64,000 nt of DNA from Burkholderia sp. BCC1644 (GCF_902833225.1 NZ_CADFEI010000002.1:620001-684000); one strand, 5' to 3'. Counted from the stretch's first letter, positions 36,728-45,863 are shown. The notes: generated by a model not told the origin, from the sequence alone. A program made the numbers and translations.

Positions 36728-38569
36728 TCAGGCGGCGCCGCGCACGTCGAACTCGACCTTCCAGCGCTCGTGCGTGCCGCTCGGGATCGCCTCGAGTTCG
36801 AGCGTGCCGGCTTCGGTCACGTGCGCATGCAGCTTCACCGGCACGACTTCGCCGACGGTGCGCCCTTCGGCGGGCAGCGTCGCCTGGATTTCTTCAAGCT
36901 CCTGCAGCTCTTCCGCCGACCAGTAGTCGAGCAGCGTGCCGACCTGGTCCTGGCGGCGCACCGACGAACCGAAGAAGCGGAACTGCACCGGTTCGCCGAC
37001 GACGAGGCCGAATTCCTGCGGCGGGAGCGCCGCGTCCGAACCTTCCTCCATCCCGAACGGCGCGACGCACAGCGCCTGCACCGGCGGTTCGAGCCCCGGC
37101 ACCGCGGGCATCGCCGATTCGATCGCGACGTAGTACGCACGCGCCGTGCCGCCGCGAATGCGCACGCCACGGCCGCGCTTCACGTAGCCGTAGTACGCCG
37201 CGCCGCGCGCGACCGCGAGGTCGAGATCGGCGCCTTCGAGCAGGCGGGCGGGCGGCGCGCCTTCAGCGGCGAGCCAGCTGTTGAGCGTGTCGAGCACGCG
37301 CTGCGTGAGCAGCGTCGACTTGAACACGCCGCCGTTGAACAGCACGGCCGTCGGATGCAGGAACGTCGCGCCCTGCGGCAGCGTGCGCTGCACGCCTTCG
37401 AGCGAGTCGAGCGCCGCGACCTGACGGCCGAGGAACGCCGCGAGATGGCGCGTGATGCCCGCGTCCTGCGCATACGGCAGGCCGAGCTGCGTCAGGCCGA
37501 CCCGTGCGCGGCTCACCGGGCGCGCAGCCGCATCGACCTGCGGGAAGAAACCTTCGAGGATCGTCTGCGTGAGTTCGGCGCGCGTGAGTTCCGTGCGGAT
37601 CGAGCCGCCGATCAGCTTCGAGCCGCGGCTCGGCACCACGAGCGGCACCGCGTCGGTCGACGGATCGGACAGCAGCGTTTCCTTCGCGGCGCGGCACGCG
37701 TACGTGAGCGCCCGCAGTTGCCACGGATCGGCCTGCGTGCCCTGCTGCGCGAGCTTGCGCGCGACCACGTGCGCGAGCGCGAGGTCCATGTTGTCGCCGC
37801 CGAGCAGGATGTGCTCGCCGACCGCCACGCGATGCAGTTCGAGATTGCCTTCGCGCTCGACCACCGCGATCAGCGACAGGTCGGTCGTGCCGCCGCCGAC
37901 GTCGACGCACAGGATCAGGTCGCCGACCTGCACCTGCTTGCGCCAGCCGCCCTGGCTCTTCTGGATCCAGCTGTACAGCGCGGCCTGCGGCTCCTCGAGC
38001 AGCGTCATCCGCGAGTAGCCGGCGGCGCGGGCCGCCTCGGCCGTCAGTTCGCGCGCGGCCGGGTCGAACGACGCGGGGATCGTGACCGTCACGTCCTGGT
38101 CGGCGAACGGCGCGTCGGGATGCGCGTGGTCCCACGCTTCGCGCAGGTGCGTCAGGTAGCGGATCGAGCTTTCCAGCGGCGACACGCGCGACACTTCCGG
38201 CGGCGCATCGCTCGGCAGGATCGCCGCGCGGCGGTCGACGCCAGGGTGGCACAGCCAGCTCTTCGCGCTCGATACGAGGCGGATCGGCGTGCCGGCGCCG
38301 CGCGTGCGCGCCATTTCGCCGACCGCGAAGGCGCGCGAGGCCGTCCACGGCAGCGTCAGGTCGCCCTGCGTCAGCTCGCTTTCATGCGGCAGGTAGAGGA
38401 ACGACGGCAGCAGGTCGCGCGATTCCAGCGCGCCGGGCGCCGTGAGCTGCGCGATCGGCAGCACCTGCTGCGTGATCTTTTCGCCGTCGCTTGCGCTGCT
38501 GTCGACATACGACAGCGCACAGTGGGTCGTACCGAGATCGATACCGATCGAATAGCGCGGATCGCTCAC
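36728..38569 (-). CDS. Hsp70-family ATPase, shorter paralog
   Basis: A 613-residue Hsp70-like protein. GIDLGTTHCALSYVD and CVDVGGGTTDLSLI are the phosphate loops, and SSAKSWLCHPGVDR and LLGGDNMDLALAHV match the longer paralog next door, so the two probably arose by duplication. The C-terminal ~120 residues form a β-rich domain comparable to a substrate-binding β-sandwich, without the DnaK lid. It overlaps the DUF2760 gene by 4 bases. The function of the pair is unknown, but a heteromeric chaperone is a plausible reading. Confidence 0.9.
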   Translation of the reverse strand: MSDPRYSIGIDLGTTHCALSYVDSSASDGEKITQQVLPIAQLTAPGALESRDLLPSFLYLPHESELTQGDLTLPWTASRAFAVGEMARTRGAGTPIRLVSSAKSWLCHPGVDRRAAILPSDAPPEVSRVSPLESSIRYLTHLREAWDHAHPDAPFADQDVTVTIPASFDPAARELTAEAARAAGYSRMTLLEEPQAALYSWIQKSQGGWRKQVQVGDLILCVDVGGGTTDLSLIAVVEREGNLELHRVAVGEHILLGGDNMDLALAHVVARKLAQQGTQADPWQLRALTYACRAAKETLLSDPSTDAVPLVVPSRGSKLIGGSIRTELTRAELTQTILEGFFPQVDAAARPVSRARVGLTQLGLPYAQDAGITRHLAAFLGRQVAALDSLEGVQRTLPQGATFLHPTAVLFNGGVFKSTLLTQRVLDTLNSWLAAEGAPPARLLEGADLDLAVARGAAYYGYVKRGRGVRIRGGTARAYYVAIESAMPAVPGLEPPVQALCVAPFGMEEGSDAALPPQEFGLVVGEPVQFRFFGSSVRRQDQVGTLLDYWSAEELQELEEIQATLPAEGRTVGEVVPVKLHAHVTEAGTLELEAIPSGTHERWKVEFDVRGAA

Positions 38570-39147
38570 AGTTCCACCTCCGCCGGTGCGACCACCGAAG
38601 CGTCGTGGCTGCCCGTCAGCTTGGGCAGGCGCACGTCGGCCACGCGCCAGCCGCGATGGCTGACCGTGCCCGTGAACGGCGCGGCGCCGACCACGTTGCC
38701 CGTCACGCGCACGGCCGTCGCGTCGAAGCCGGCCGGCAGCGTCACGCGGCTGCCTTCGGCTTCGTCGCGCACCGGCACGATCGTGAAATGTTCGCGCAGC
38801 GTGGCGCGGCAGCCGTCGTGCACGAGGCGTGCGGCGGCGCCGATCTCGGCGTCCGCGTAGCCGGCGATGTCTTCCTCGACGAAATCGATGAAGCGCGCAT
38901 CGCGCTGCAGCAGGCCGAGCAGTTGCAGCGCGGCCTGCGGGCTCGCTTCGCGCAGCTCGGGCGCCGGCGCCTTCACGGGTGCAGGTGCGGGCGCGGGCGC
39001 GGGTGCAACGGGCGCCGCGACCGGTGCCGGGGCGCCGTCACGCACGCGCAGCACGCCGGCCGCGAACTCGCGGTTGCCGAGCACGGAGAAAAACGTGCCG
39101 ACGGCCAGCGACAGCCGGCCGAAGAAGGACAGGTTGGATTCGGGCAT
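38566..39147 (-). CDS. DUF2760-family protein, partner of the Hsp70 pair
   Basis: A 193-residue protein. The N-terminal part (SFFGRLSLAVGTFFSVLGNREFAAGVL) may be an amphipathic membrane-associated helix. A Pro/Ala low-complexity linker (~38-62) follows, then the ~125-residue DUF2760 domain (LQLLGLLQRDARFIDFVEEDIAGYADAEIGAAARLVH). It is first in the operon with AGGAG upstream of ATG 39147. Its constant position before two Hsp70-like genes suggests an adaptor or substrate-recognition role. Confidence 0.87.
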   Translation of the reverse strand: MPESNLSFFGRLSLAVGTFFSVLGNREFAAGVLRVRDGAPAPVAAPVAPAPAPAPAPVKAPAPELREASPQAALQLLGLLQRDARFIDFVEEDIAGYADAEIGAAARLVHDGCRATLREHFTIVPVRDEAEGSRVTLPAGFDATAVRVTGNVVGAAPFTGTVSHRGWRVADVRLPKLTGSHDASVVAPAEVEL

Positions 39148-39407
39148 GGGGTCTGGACTCCTGTGGGCTCGCGACATGGCGAGCGATCTTGCCTGGGCGC
39201 CCGGCGGCCGCGTGCGGATTGCGCACTGCCGCCGCCCGGCGCGTGATTCGGTCGCGCCCTCGCGGGTGCGGAAAACCCGTATTTTGCCCTGTGGCGGGCG
39301 AACCGGGCAGAAGTTGGGGGACAGAACATCGCGGCGCGACGGTTTTGGCCACGCCGGATCGTGACGGATGGCACGTCAGGCGCGATCGATCGCGATGCTG
39401 CGCCGCG

Positions 39408-39848
39408 TCAGCGCGTGTAGCCGCGCAGCACCGCCTTCGCTTCGAAATCGCGCGACAGCATACCGAGCGTGACTTCGCCGAAGCGCGCCAGCAGCGACGC
39501 TTCGGCATCCTTCAGGGTCGCCGACAGATGCGCGTTGACGGCCTGTTCGACCAGGCATTCGGGCTCGTCCTCGGGCACCAGGTCGGAAAACAGCGGCGGC
39601 TCGCCCACTGCGCGATAGACGTCGAGCAGCGTGATGTCGTCGAGCGCGACGCTCAGCACCCAGCCGCCGCCGTGACCTTTCTCCGACTGCACGTAGCCGC
39701 AGTCGCGCAAGCCGCCGAGCAGGCGCCGCACGACGACCGGATTCGTGGCCAGCATCGTCGCGATCGTCTCCGACGTCAGCGGGCCGTCGGCCTGGTCCAT
39801 GTGGATCAGCGCATGCAGCATGCGCGACAAACGGCTGTCGGTTCTCAC
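39408..39848 (-). CDS. Rrf2-family transcriptional regulator
   Basis: A 146-residue Rrf2-type winged-helix protein (DSRLSRMLHALIHMDQADGPLTSETIATML). The Fe-S ligand cysteines of IscR/NsrR are not all present: only Cys50 (LRDCGYV) and Cys98 (PECLVEQ) are seen, so ligand sensing by thiols or by another route is likely. The start is GTG at 39848. It is divergent from the thioredoxin-reductase-like gene, across a promoter framed by a palindrome. Confidence 0.88.
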   Translation of the reverse strand: MRTDSRLSRMLHALIHMDQADGPLTSETIATMLATNPVVVRRLLGGLRDCGYVQSEKGHGGGWVLSVALDDITLLDVYRAVGEPPLFSDLVPEDEPECLVEQAVNAHLSATLKDAEASLLARFGEVTLGMLSRDFEAKAVLRGYTR

Positions 39849-39878
39849 GGGCGGGATTCCCCTTTCTCGAAACTTCTA

Positions 39879-39917
39879 AAGTTGCATGAATGATACCATC
39901 GCCCTATCATGCAACTT
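39879..39917 (+). promoter_or_regulatory. promoter framed by a perfect inverted repeat, Rrf2 operator candidate
   Basis: AAGTTGCATGA (39879-39889) and TCATGCAACTT (39907-39917) are exact reverse complements, 17 bases apart. TTGCAT at 39882 and TATCAT at 39905 lie within the arms with a 17-base spacer, giving a good σ70 promoter for the flavoprotein gene at 39989. A dimeric repressor on the arms would cover both boxes. Confidence 0.75.
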
Positions 39918-39988
39918 CTCGTGTTTCATGAGTTGGCCGCCAGCGGAGCACGTGTGTCATTCACGCAGGTTCGGAAAGGAGTTGATGC

Positions 39989-40903
39989 ATGGATACCCAT
40001 CATGAAGTGATCGTGGTCGGCGGCAGCTTTGCAGGACTGTCGGCCGCGATGCAGCTCGCACGCGCACGCCGGCGCGTGCTCGTGATCGACGCGGGCCGGC
40101 CGCGCAACCGGTTCGCCGAACACGCGCACGGCTTTTTCGGGCAGGACGGCAAGCCGCCCGCGCAGATCGTCGCGGAAGCTTCCGCGCAGCTCGCCGCGTA
40201 TCCGACGGTGCGGCGGATCGAAGGCGAGGTGCGCACGGCCGGGCGCGATGCCGACGGGCGCTTTCACGTGACGCTCGCCGACGGCAGCCGCGCGAGCGCC
40301 GACCGGCTGATTCTCGCGACCGGCATCCGCGACGAATTGCCCGCGCTGCCGGGGCTCGCCGAACGCTGGGGCATCAGCGTGCTGCATTGTCCGTACTGCC
40401 ATGGATACGAGGTGAGCGGCCAGCGGCTCGGCGTGCTCGCCACGCATCCGCTTTCCGTGCATCAGGCGATCCTGATTCCGGACTGGGGCCCGACGACGTG
40501 GTTCACGCAGGGCGTGGTCGACGCGAACGAGGAGGAAGCCGCGTTGCTCGCTGCGCGCGGCGTGCGCATCGAGCGCTCGCCCGTCGTCGGGATCCTCGGC
40601 GCTGCGCCGCGGATCGACGCGCTGCGGCTTGCCGACGGGCAGGTCGTGCCGATCGACGCATTGTTCATCGGCGCGCGCACCGGCATGGCGAGCGACCTCG
40701 CGCAGCAGCTCGGCTGCGCGTTCGACGACGGGCCGCTCGGCCACGCGATTCGCGTCGATACGTGGAAGCAGACGAGCGTCGCCGGCGTGTATGCGGCCGG
40801 CGACGCGTCGAGCCTGATGACCAACGCGACGTTCGCGTCGGCGTCGGGCGTCGCGGCCGGCGTGGGTGCGCACCGGTCGCTGATCTTCGGGCTGCACGCG
40901 TAA
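39989..40903 (+). CDS. thioredoxin-reductase-like FAD/NAD(P)H oxidoreductase
   Basis: A 304-residue two-dinucleotide-binding flavoprotein. FAD motif VIVVGGSFAGLSAAMQL is at the N-terminus, the redox motif CPYC is at 134-137 followed by HGYE, and VAGVYAAGDASS closes the FAD site. The NAD(P)-binding middle lacks a clear GxGxxA motif (LGVLATHPLSVHQA), so the usual thioredoxin-reductase electron donor may not be NADPH. Relatives are the bacilliredoxin/ferredoxin-type reductases and HcaD-like small flavoproteins. AAGGAG precedes the ATG. Confidence 0.85.
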   Translation: MDTHHEVIVVGGSFAGLSAAMQLARARRRVLVIDAGRPRNRFAEHAHGFFGQDGKPPAQIVAEASAQLAAYPTVRRIEGEVRTAGRDADGRFHVTLADGSRASADRLILATGIRDELPALPGLAERWGISVLHCPYCHGYEVSGQRLGVLATHPLSVHQAILIPDWGPTTWFTQGVVDANEEEAALLAARGVRIERSPVVGILGAAPRIDALRLADGQVVPIDALFIGARTGMASDLAQQLGCAFDDGPLGHAIRVDTWKQTSVAGVYAAGDASSLMTNATFASASGVAAGVGAHRSLIFGLHA

Positions 40904-40928
40904 GCGCGAGGCGGCGTGCAGCCGGATG

Positions 40929-42374
40929 TCACGCGACGCGCGGCGCGGCGTCCACCGCCGGTTGCTCGCCGACTTCCGTGCTGCACTCTTCCAGCGACAT
41001 CCGCCGCGTCTCGCGCCCGTTCAGCCACCACAGGCCGGCCGCGAGCGGCCCCGGCAACGCGAGCACCAGCAGCACGACCAGCGCGGCCGACGGCGAGCCG
41101 GACATCGCATAGACGTTGGTCAGCATCAGCGGCGCGACCACCGCGCCGAGCCGGCCGATCGCGACCGACACGCCGAGCCCCGTCGCGCGAATCCGCGTCG
41201 GCAGGATCTCGGACGACACGACATAGCCCGAGATGTACGCCCACGTGACGCCGAACTGGATCAGGCAGTAGCCGAGCACCATGCCGGGCAGCGCGTGCAT
41301 CGCGTAGATGAACACGATCGCCGCGACGGTGAACGTGTAGCTGACGAACAGCGACGCGCGCCGCCCCCACGCCTCGACGAGCACCGCCGCGACGATGCCG
41401 CCCGCGAGCGCCGCGGCGTTGCCGATCATGTAGTAGAGCGGCATATCGGTCGACGGCACCTTCATGTAAGGCAGGATCACGAGCGCCATCAGCGACAGCA
41501 CGCCGTACACGACGGCCGCCTGCGAGAAGTTCAGCGCTCCGGCCAGCGCGCAGCGCGCGCGATACGCGCCGAACAGCTCGCCGACGTTGCGCCAGAACGC
41601 AGGCGCCTGATGCGTGAAACGGGTCGGCACATAGCGTTTCGTCAGTTGCGCGCGATCGGCCGGTGCGTGCGAATCGCGCGCCGCGCTCGCGACGATCTGC
41701 TCGACGATCGCATCGGCCTCCGCCACGCGCCCCTGCTGGATCAGCCAGCGCGGCGATTCCGGAATCACGCGGCGAATCCAGAAGAACACCAGCGCCATCG
41801 TCGTGCCGAGGCCGAAGCCCACACGCCACGCCCACTCGGCCGGCAGCTGGTTCAGCACCAGATACGACACCGCCGCCGACAGCAGCGCGCCGACCGGAAA
41901 GCCCGACAGGATCAGCGCGTCGGTGCGGCCGCGATGGCGCTTCGGGATGAACTCGCCCATCGTCGCGGTCACCGCCGAATATTCGCCGCCGACGGCCAGC
42001 GCCGTCATCGCGCGGAAGAACAGGAACGACTCGTAGTTCCACGACAGCACGGTCGCGACGCTGAAGAACGCGTACCAGAGCAGCGTCGCGAGAAACAGGC
42101 GCTTGCGGCCGTAGCGATCGGCCAGATAGCCGAACGCGATCGCGCCGACCAGCATCCCGAACACCCAGATGCTGACCGCGAGCGAGCCCTGCGCGGCGCT
42201 CAGGTGCCAGTGCGACTTGAGCACGCCGAACACGCTGCCGATGATGTTGGTTTCGAACGAATCGAGCGCCCAGCCGACGCCGAGCGCGACCAGCATCAGC
42301 GTGTGGAAGCGTGTCCACGGCAGGTTGTCCAGACGCGCGAGCGCGTCCGTTTCGATCGGGTGAGACGGTTTCAT
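40929..42374 (-). CDS. MFS transporter, sugar-porter/metabolite:H+ symporter type
   Basis: A 481-residue, 12-helix carrier. GYLADRYGRKRLF and the central DxxGRR-like loops place it in the MHS/sugar porter branch. A long cytoplasmic loop (~205-265) divides the halves. It lies 16 bases downstream of the iron alcohol dehydrogenase gene on the same strand, so transport and oxidation of one compound are probably linked. Confidence 0.9.
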   Translation of the reverse strand: MKPSHPIETDALARLDNLPWTRFHTLMLVALGVGWALDSFETNIIGSVFGVLKSHWHLSAAQGSLAVSIWVFGMLVGAIAFGYLADRYGRKRLFLATLLWYAFFSVATVLSWNYESFLFFRAMTALAVGGEYSAVTATMGEFIPKRHRGRTDALILSGFPVGALLSAAVSYLVLNQLPAEWAWRVGFGLGTTMALVFFWIRRVIPESPRWLIQQGRVAEADAIVEQIVASAARDSHAPADRAQLTKRYVPTRFTHQAPAFWRNVGELFGAYRARCALAGALNFSQAAVVYGVLSLMALVILPYMKVPSTDMPLYYMIGNAAALAGGIVAAVLVEAWGRRASLFVSYTFTVAAIVFIYAMHALPGMVLGYCLIQFGVTWAYISGYVVSSEILPTRIRATGLGVSVAIGRLGAVVAPLMLTNVYAMSGSPSAALVVLLVLALPGPLAAGLWWLNGRETRRMSLEECSTEVGEQPAVDAAPRVA

Positions 42375-42390
42375 GATGGAAGGTTCCTCG

Positions 42391-43527
42391 TCAGTGAAGC
42401 GCCAGTCCGGGTTGTGCCGGACTGAAGTCGAGATGCGGAAAACGCGCGCGCGTGCCGATGAAGTTGCGGCCGCGCGCGCCGTCGAATGCGTGGTCCACGA
42501 TCCGCGCCCATTCGTGCGCGCCGATCCCGTAGGCGGCCGGGTGGCTCGCGACGCCGAGCGCGCCGAGCAGCGCGTCGAGCTGTGCCGGCGCCGACGCCGT
42601 GTCGCCGAAGATCTCTCGCAACGCGGCGTCGCATGCGGCGTCGACGCCGAGCGCCGCCTGCATCACAGCCGGCAGGCAGAACGAGCACGCGATCCCGTGC
42701 GCGACGCCGCGCGTCAGCGTGATCGCGTACGAGATGTTGTGCGCAAGCGCCGTATGCGTGTTCGAAAACGCCAGCCCCGCACGCAGCGCGCCGAGCGCCA
42801 TGTCGCTGCGCGCGCCGAGATCGTCGGGATGTGCGCTCACGCGGCCGAGGCCGTCGATCAGTTCGCGCGCCGCCTGCACGGCCAGGCCGCGCGTCACGGG
42901 GTTCGCATGGACGTTCCAGATGCTTTCGAGCGCGTGCGACAACGCGTCGAGGCCGCTCGCGAGCGTCGGCTGCATCGGCAGGCCGACCATCAGGCGCGGA
43001 TCGACGATCACCGTTTCCGGATAGAGATCGGGCCGCGACAGCGACAGCTTGCGTGCGTTGTGCGGATCCCAGACGGTCGCCCAGTGCGTCACTTCGCTGC
43101 CGGTGCCGGCGGTGGTCGGAATCGCGACGATCGGCAGCGCGGGCCGCGCCGCCTGGCCGTCGCCTGCGTCGCCGGACAGGATGCGCAGCACGCGGTCGAA
43201 ATCACCGTGCTCGGCGGCGAGCACTTTCGCCGAATCGATCACCGAGCCGCCGCCGAGCGCGACCAGCACGCCGGGCTTGTCGCGCAGCGCGGCGAGCTGC
43301 CCGCACGCGCGCCGCAGCATCGGCAGCGACGGGTTCGCCTCGACGCAGTCGATCCGCGCGCGCGCCGGCCCGAGCTGCACTTCGACACGGTCGGCGAGCC
43401 GCGCGAACACCGCGTCGGGATAAGTGACGATCGCGTAGCTGCGGCCGGCGAGCGCATCGTCCAGATCGGCCAGCGCGTCGACGCCGAAGCGGATCCGGAC
43501 AGGATTGTGGAAGTGCCAGTCGCTCAT
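42391..43527 (-). CDS. iron-containing alcohol dehydrogenase, phosphonate-associated type
   Basis: A 378-residue group III alcohol dehydrogenase. GGGSVIDSAKVLA is the nucleotide motif and SGLDALSHALESIW, NTHTALAHNISYAITLTRGVAHG supply the metal Asp and His ligands. Its start (MSDWHFHNPVRIRFG) and length resemble the family described as phosphonate-associated Fe-ADH (TIGR03405, PsrA-like, phosphonoacetaldehyde-type). No other phosphonate genes are in view, so this is a family-level call. GGGAG precedes the ATG. Confidence 0.82.
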   Translation of the reverse strand: MSDWHFHNPVRIRFGVDALADLDDALAGRSYAIVTYPDAVFARLADRVEVQLGPARARIDCVEANPSLPMLRRACGQLAALRDKPGVLVALGGGSVIDSAKVLAAEHGDFDRVLRILSGDAGDGQAARPALPIVAIPTTAGTGSEVTHWATVWDPHNARKLSLSRPDLYPETVIVDPRLMVGLPMQPTLASGLDALSHALESIWNVHANPVTRGLAVQAARELIDGLGRVSAHPDDLGARSDMALGALRAGLAFSNTHTALAHNISYAITLTRGVAHGIACSFCLPAVMQAALGVDAACDAALREIFGDTASAPAQLDALLGALGVASHPAAYGIGAHEWARIVDHAFDGARGRNFIGTRARFPHLDFSPAQPGLALH

Positions 43528-43714
43528 GCCGCCGCTCCCGCGCGACACGGCGCGCCATGCACGCGCACGGCAGGATAATCTGCATGACGAATCAAGTTGA
43601 AGGGCCAATCTGCTGCGGAATTCATGCGCGTCCCTGGGTGGAATGGGGATGAACAGCAGGTTAGGCATCCGCGATGACGCGTTCATGATCGAAAATCCCG
43701 GTCGTCGACTATGA

Positions 43715-43737
43715 ATCGATCGAATTTTTCGATCGAT
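43715..43737. repeat. inverted repeat with AT loop between Fe-ADH and LysR genes
   Basis: ATCGATCGAA and TTCGATCGAT pair perfectly around TTT. It lies 34 bases past the LysR stop and upstream of the Fe-ADH gene. It could be a terminator without a T-tract or a regulator site. The 243-base gap (43528-43770) contains no ORF. Confidence 0.5.
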
Positions 43738-43770
43738 CGCCGCCGCGGGCCGGCACCGGAGGGGCCGCCG

Positions 43771-44646
43771 TCACGCGTCGAGCGGCCGGCACCGCGCGAC
43801 CGCATCGAAGAAGGACGCGACCAGCCGGCTGTCGCGCCGCTCGCTCAGGCAGCACACGTGGATATGGGTTTCAACCGGGTCGCCGTCGATGCGCAGCGGC
43901 CGCAGCCGCTCGTCGGGCACGTATTCGGCCTGCGACACGGTGCCGACGCCGAGCCCGCGCGCGACGGCCTCGCGCAGCGCCTCGCGGCTGCCGATGTCCA
44001 TCGCGATGCGCGGCGTCAGGCCGGCTGCCTCCATCGCATCTTCGAGCGCACGGCGCGTCGTCGAGCCCGATTCGCGCATCAGCAGCGGCTCGCCGGCCAG
44101 TTCGCGCAGCGTGATCGCATCGCGCTGCGCGAACGGATGCGTCGCGCGCACGAACGCGATCACCGGAAAGCTCGCATAGCGCTGCGTGAAGTAGCGCGCG
44201 TCCTCGAATGCGCGCGCCACCACCCCGACGTCGCACACGTACTGGTCGAGATCGCGCAGCACGGTCTCCGAATTGCCGAGCGCGACCGACAGGTGCATGT
44301 GCGGATGAATCGCGTGATACGCCTCGATCATCTCGGTCACGTGGAACGGCCCGACCGCGCCAAGCTTCAGCGAGCCTCGCTGCAATGCGCCGCTGTCGCG
44401 CAGCAGCGCGGCCGCGTCGCTCTCGTCGCTGCAGATGCGGCGCGCGATCGGCAGGAATTCGAGCCCGACCGCCGACAGCTCGACGCGCCGGCCGCGCCGG
44501 TGGAACAGCTCGACGCCGTGTTCGTGTTCGAGCGTCTGGATCTGCGACGTGATCGTCGTCTGGCTGGTGGACAGCGCGCGAGCGGCCGCGGTGAAGCCGC
44601 CATGCTGGACGACGGCAATGAAGCTGCGAAGCTGGGTGAGGGTCAT
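43771..44646 (-). CDS. LysR-family regulator, aminoethylphosphonate-type
   Basis: A 291-residue LysR protein (MTLTQLRSFIAVVQHGGFTAAARALSTSQTTITSQIQTLE). Its N-terminus and effector-domain motifs resemble the aminoethylphosphonate-associated LysR group (TIGR03339), in agreement with the downstream phosphonate-type Fe-ADH. It is transcribed on the same strand as the dehydrogenase and MFS genes. Confidence 0.88.
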   Translation of the reverse strand: MTLTQLRSFIAVVQHGGFTAAARALSTSQTTITSQIQTLEHEHGVELFHRRGRRVELSAVGLEFLPIARRICSDESDAAALLRDSGALQRGSLKLGAVGPFHVTEMIEAYHAIHPHMHLSVALGNSETVLRDLDQYVCDVGVVARAFEDARYFTQRYASFPVIAFVRATHPFAQRDAITLRELAGEPLLMRESGSTTRRALEDAMEAAGLTPRIAMDIGSREALREAVARGLGVGTVSQAEYVPDERLRPLRIDGDPVETHIHVCCLSERRDSRLVASFFDAVARCRPLDA

Positions 44647-44772
44647 GACGGACGGTCGATCGATCGGGAAATTCGTGCCGAGTGCCGGGCGGCATCGGGA
44701 AATTCAATGTATCGGCCGAATGTGACAAGCGCGTTCCCGCCACGTCGATGGCTTCGCCGCATGAAGTGCGGT

Positions 44773-44798
44773 TTAATGCCCGACATCACCTGCATTAA
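44773..44798. promoter_or_regulatory. inverted repeat before the LysR gene at 44809
   Basis: TTAATGC and GCATTAA are exact complements 12 bases apart and end 10 bases before the ATG, a typical LysR autoregulatory position. A related ATTAA, 7 bases, TTAAT element lies at 45766-45782 upstream of the next enzyme gene. Confidence 0.5.
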
Positions 44799-44808
44799 GA
44801 GACTTGAA

Positions 44809-45735
44809 ATGCTCGATCTCGACGACCTGCGACTCGTCCGCGCGATCGGCGCGTCGCGCTCGCTGGCCGCTGCCGCACGCCTGCTCGATCTCACGCCGCC
44901 CGCGGTCACGATTCGCCTGCAGCGGATGGAAGCGCGCCTGGACGCCCGGCTCGCAGTGCGGCAGCCGAAAGGAATTGTGCTGACGGACGAAGGGCAGCGG
45001 CTGTACCAGGAAGCCGTCGGCATCCTGGAGCGCGTGGAGGCGCTGCCGGTCAGCATCGCGGGCGACCACGGCGACGTGCAGGGCACGCTGCGCGTCGTCG
45101 CCCCGCTCGGCTTCGGGCGCAAGTACGTCGCGCGGATCGTGCGCGACGTGCAGCGTGCGCATCCGAAGCTCGAAATCTCGCTGTATCTGTCGGACAGCCC
45201 GTTGACCAGCGCACCGGGGGCCGACGTGGTCGTCCACGTCGGCAGCCTCAAGTCGTCGTCGTGGGTCGGCTACCCGCTCGCGCCCAACGAGCGCTTCCTG
45301 TGTGCGAGCCCGGCTTATGCGCGCCGCATCAAGGACCTGAACCATCCGGCCGATCTCGCGCGATACGACTGCCTGTGCCTGCGCGAGAACGACGAGGACA
45401 TCCCGCGCTGGCGGTTCTCGCCCGATGGCGACGTCAAGGGCGAGTCGCGGCGGCCTGCCGTCATTCGCGCCACCGGCGCGCTGTCGTCGAACGACGGCAC
45501 CGTCATCACCGAATGGGCATTGGCCGGGCTCGGCATCGTCGAACGCTCCGAGTGGGACGTCGCCCCGCTGCTGGCGAGCGGCAAGCTCGTCCGGTTGTTG
45601 CCGGACTGGCGCCTGCCGCCCGCGCCGGTGACGGCACTGTTGCCGTCTCGAACCGGCCGTTCCGCACGGCAACGGGTCTTTCTCGACGCCGCACGGCAGT
45701 TTCTCGATCCGCCGCCGTGGCGCGCCAAGGCATGA
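44809..45735 (+). CDS. LysR-family regulator of the D-amino acid-type cluster
   Basis: A 308-residue LysR protein (MLDLDDLRLVRAIGASRSLAAAARLLDLTPPAVTIRLQRME). Effector-domain residues follow from ~90 (GTLRVVAPLGFGRKYVARIV). ATG 44809 was chosen over the in-frame ATG at 44761 because it starts at the conserved helix and because the inverted repeat lies between them. It is followed by the PLP enzyme gene on the same strand. Confidence 0.88.
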   Translation: MLDLDDLRLVRAIGASRSLAAAARLLDLTPPAVTIRLQRMEARLDARLAVRQPKGIVLTDEGQRLYQEAVGILERVEALPVSIAGDHGDVQGTLRVVAPLGFGRKYVARIVRDVQRAHPKLEISLYLSDSPLTSAPGADVVVHVGSLKSSSWVGYPLAPNERFLCASPAYARRIKDLNHPADLARYDCLCLRENDEDIPRWRFSPDGDVKGESRRPAVIRATGALSSNDGTVITEWALAGLGIVERSEWDVAPLLASGKLVRLLPDWRLPPAPVTALLPSRTGRSARQRVFLDAARQFLDPPPWRAKA

Positions 45736-45863
45736 GTCGCGCCGTGGCCCGATCGATTCAACAGATTAAACGACGCTTAATGGCAAATTAGTCCCGCGTT
45801 AAACACGGCGCTTGCCAACCGCCCTACTGTGTCCACGTCGACAATCTTCCCATCGAACGCATC

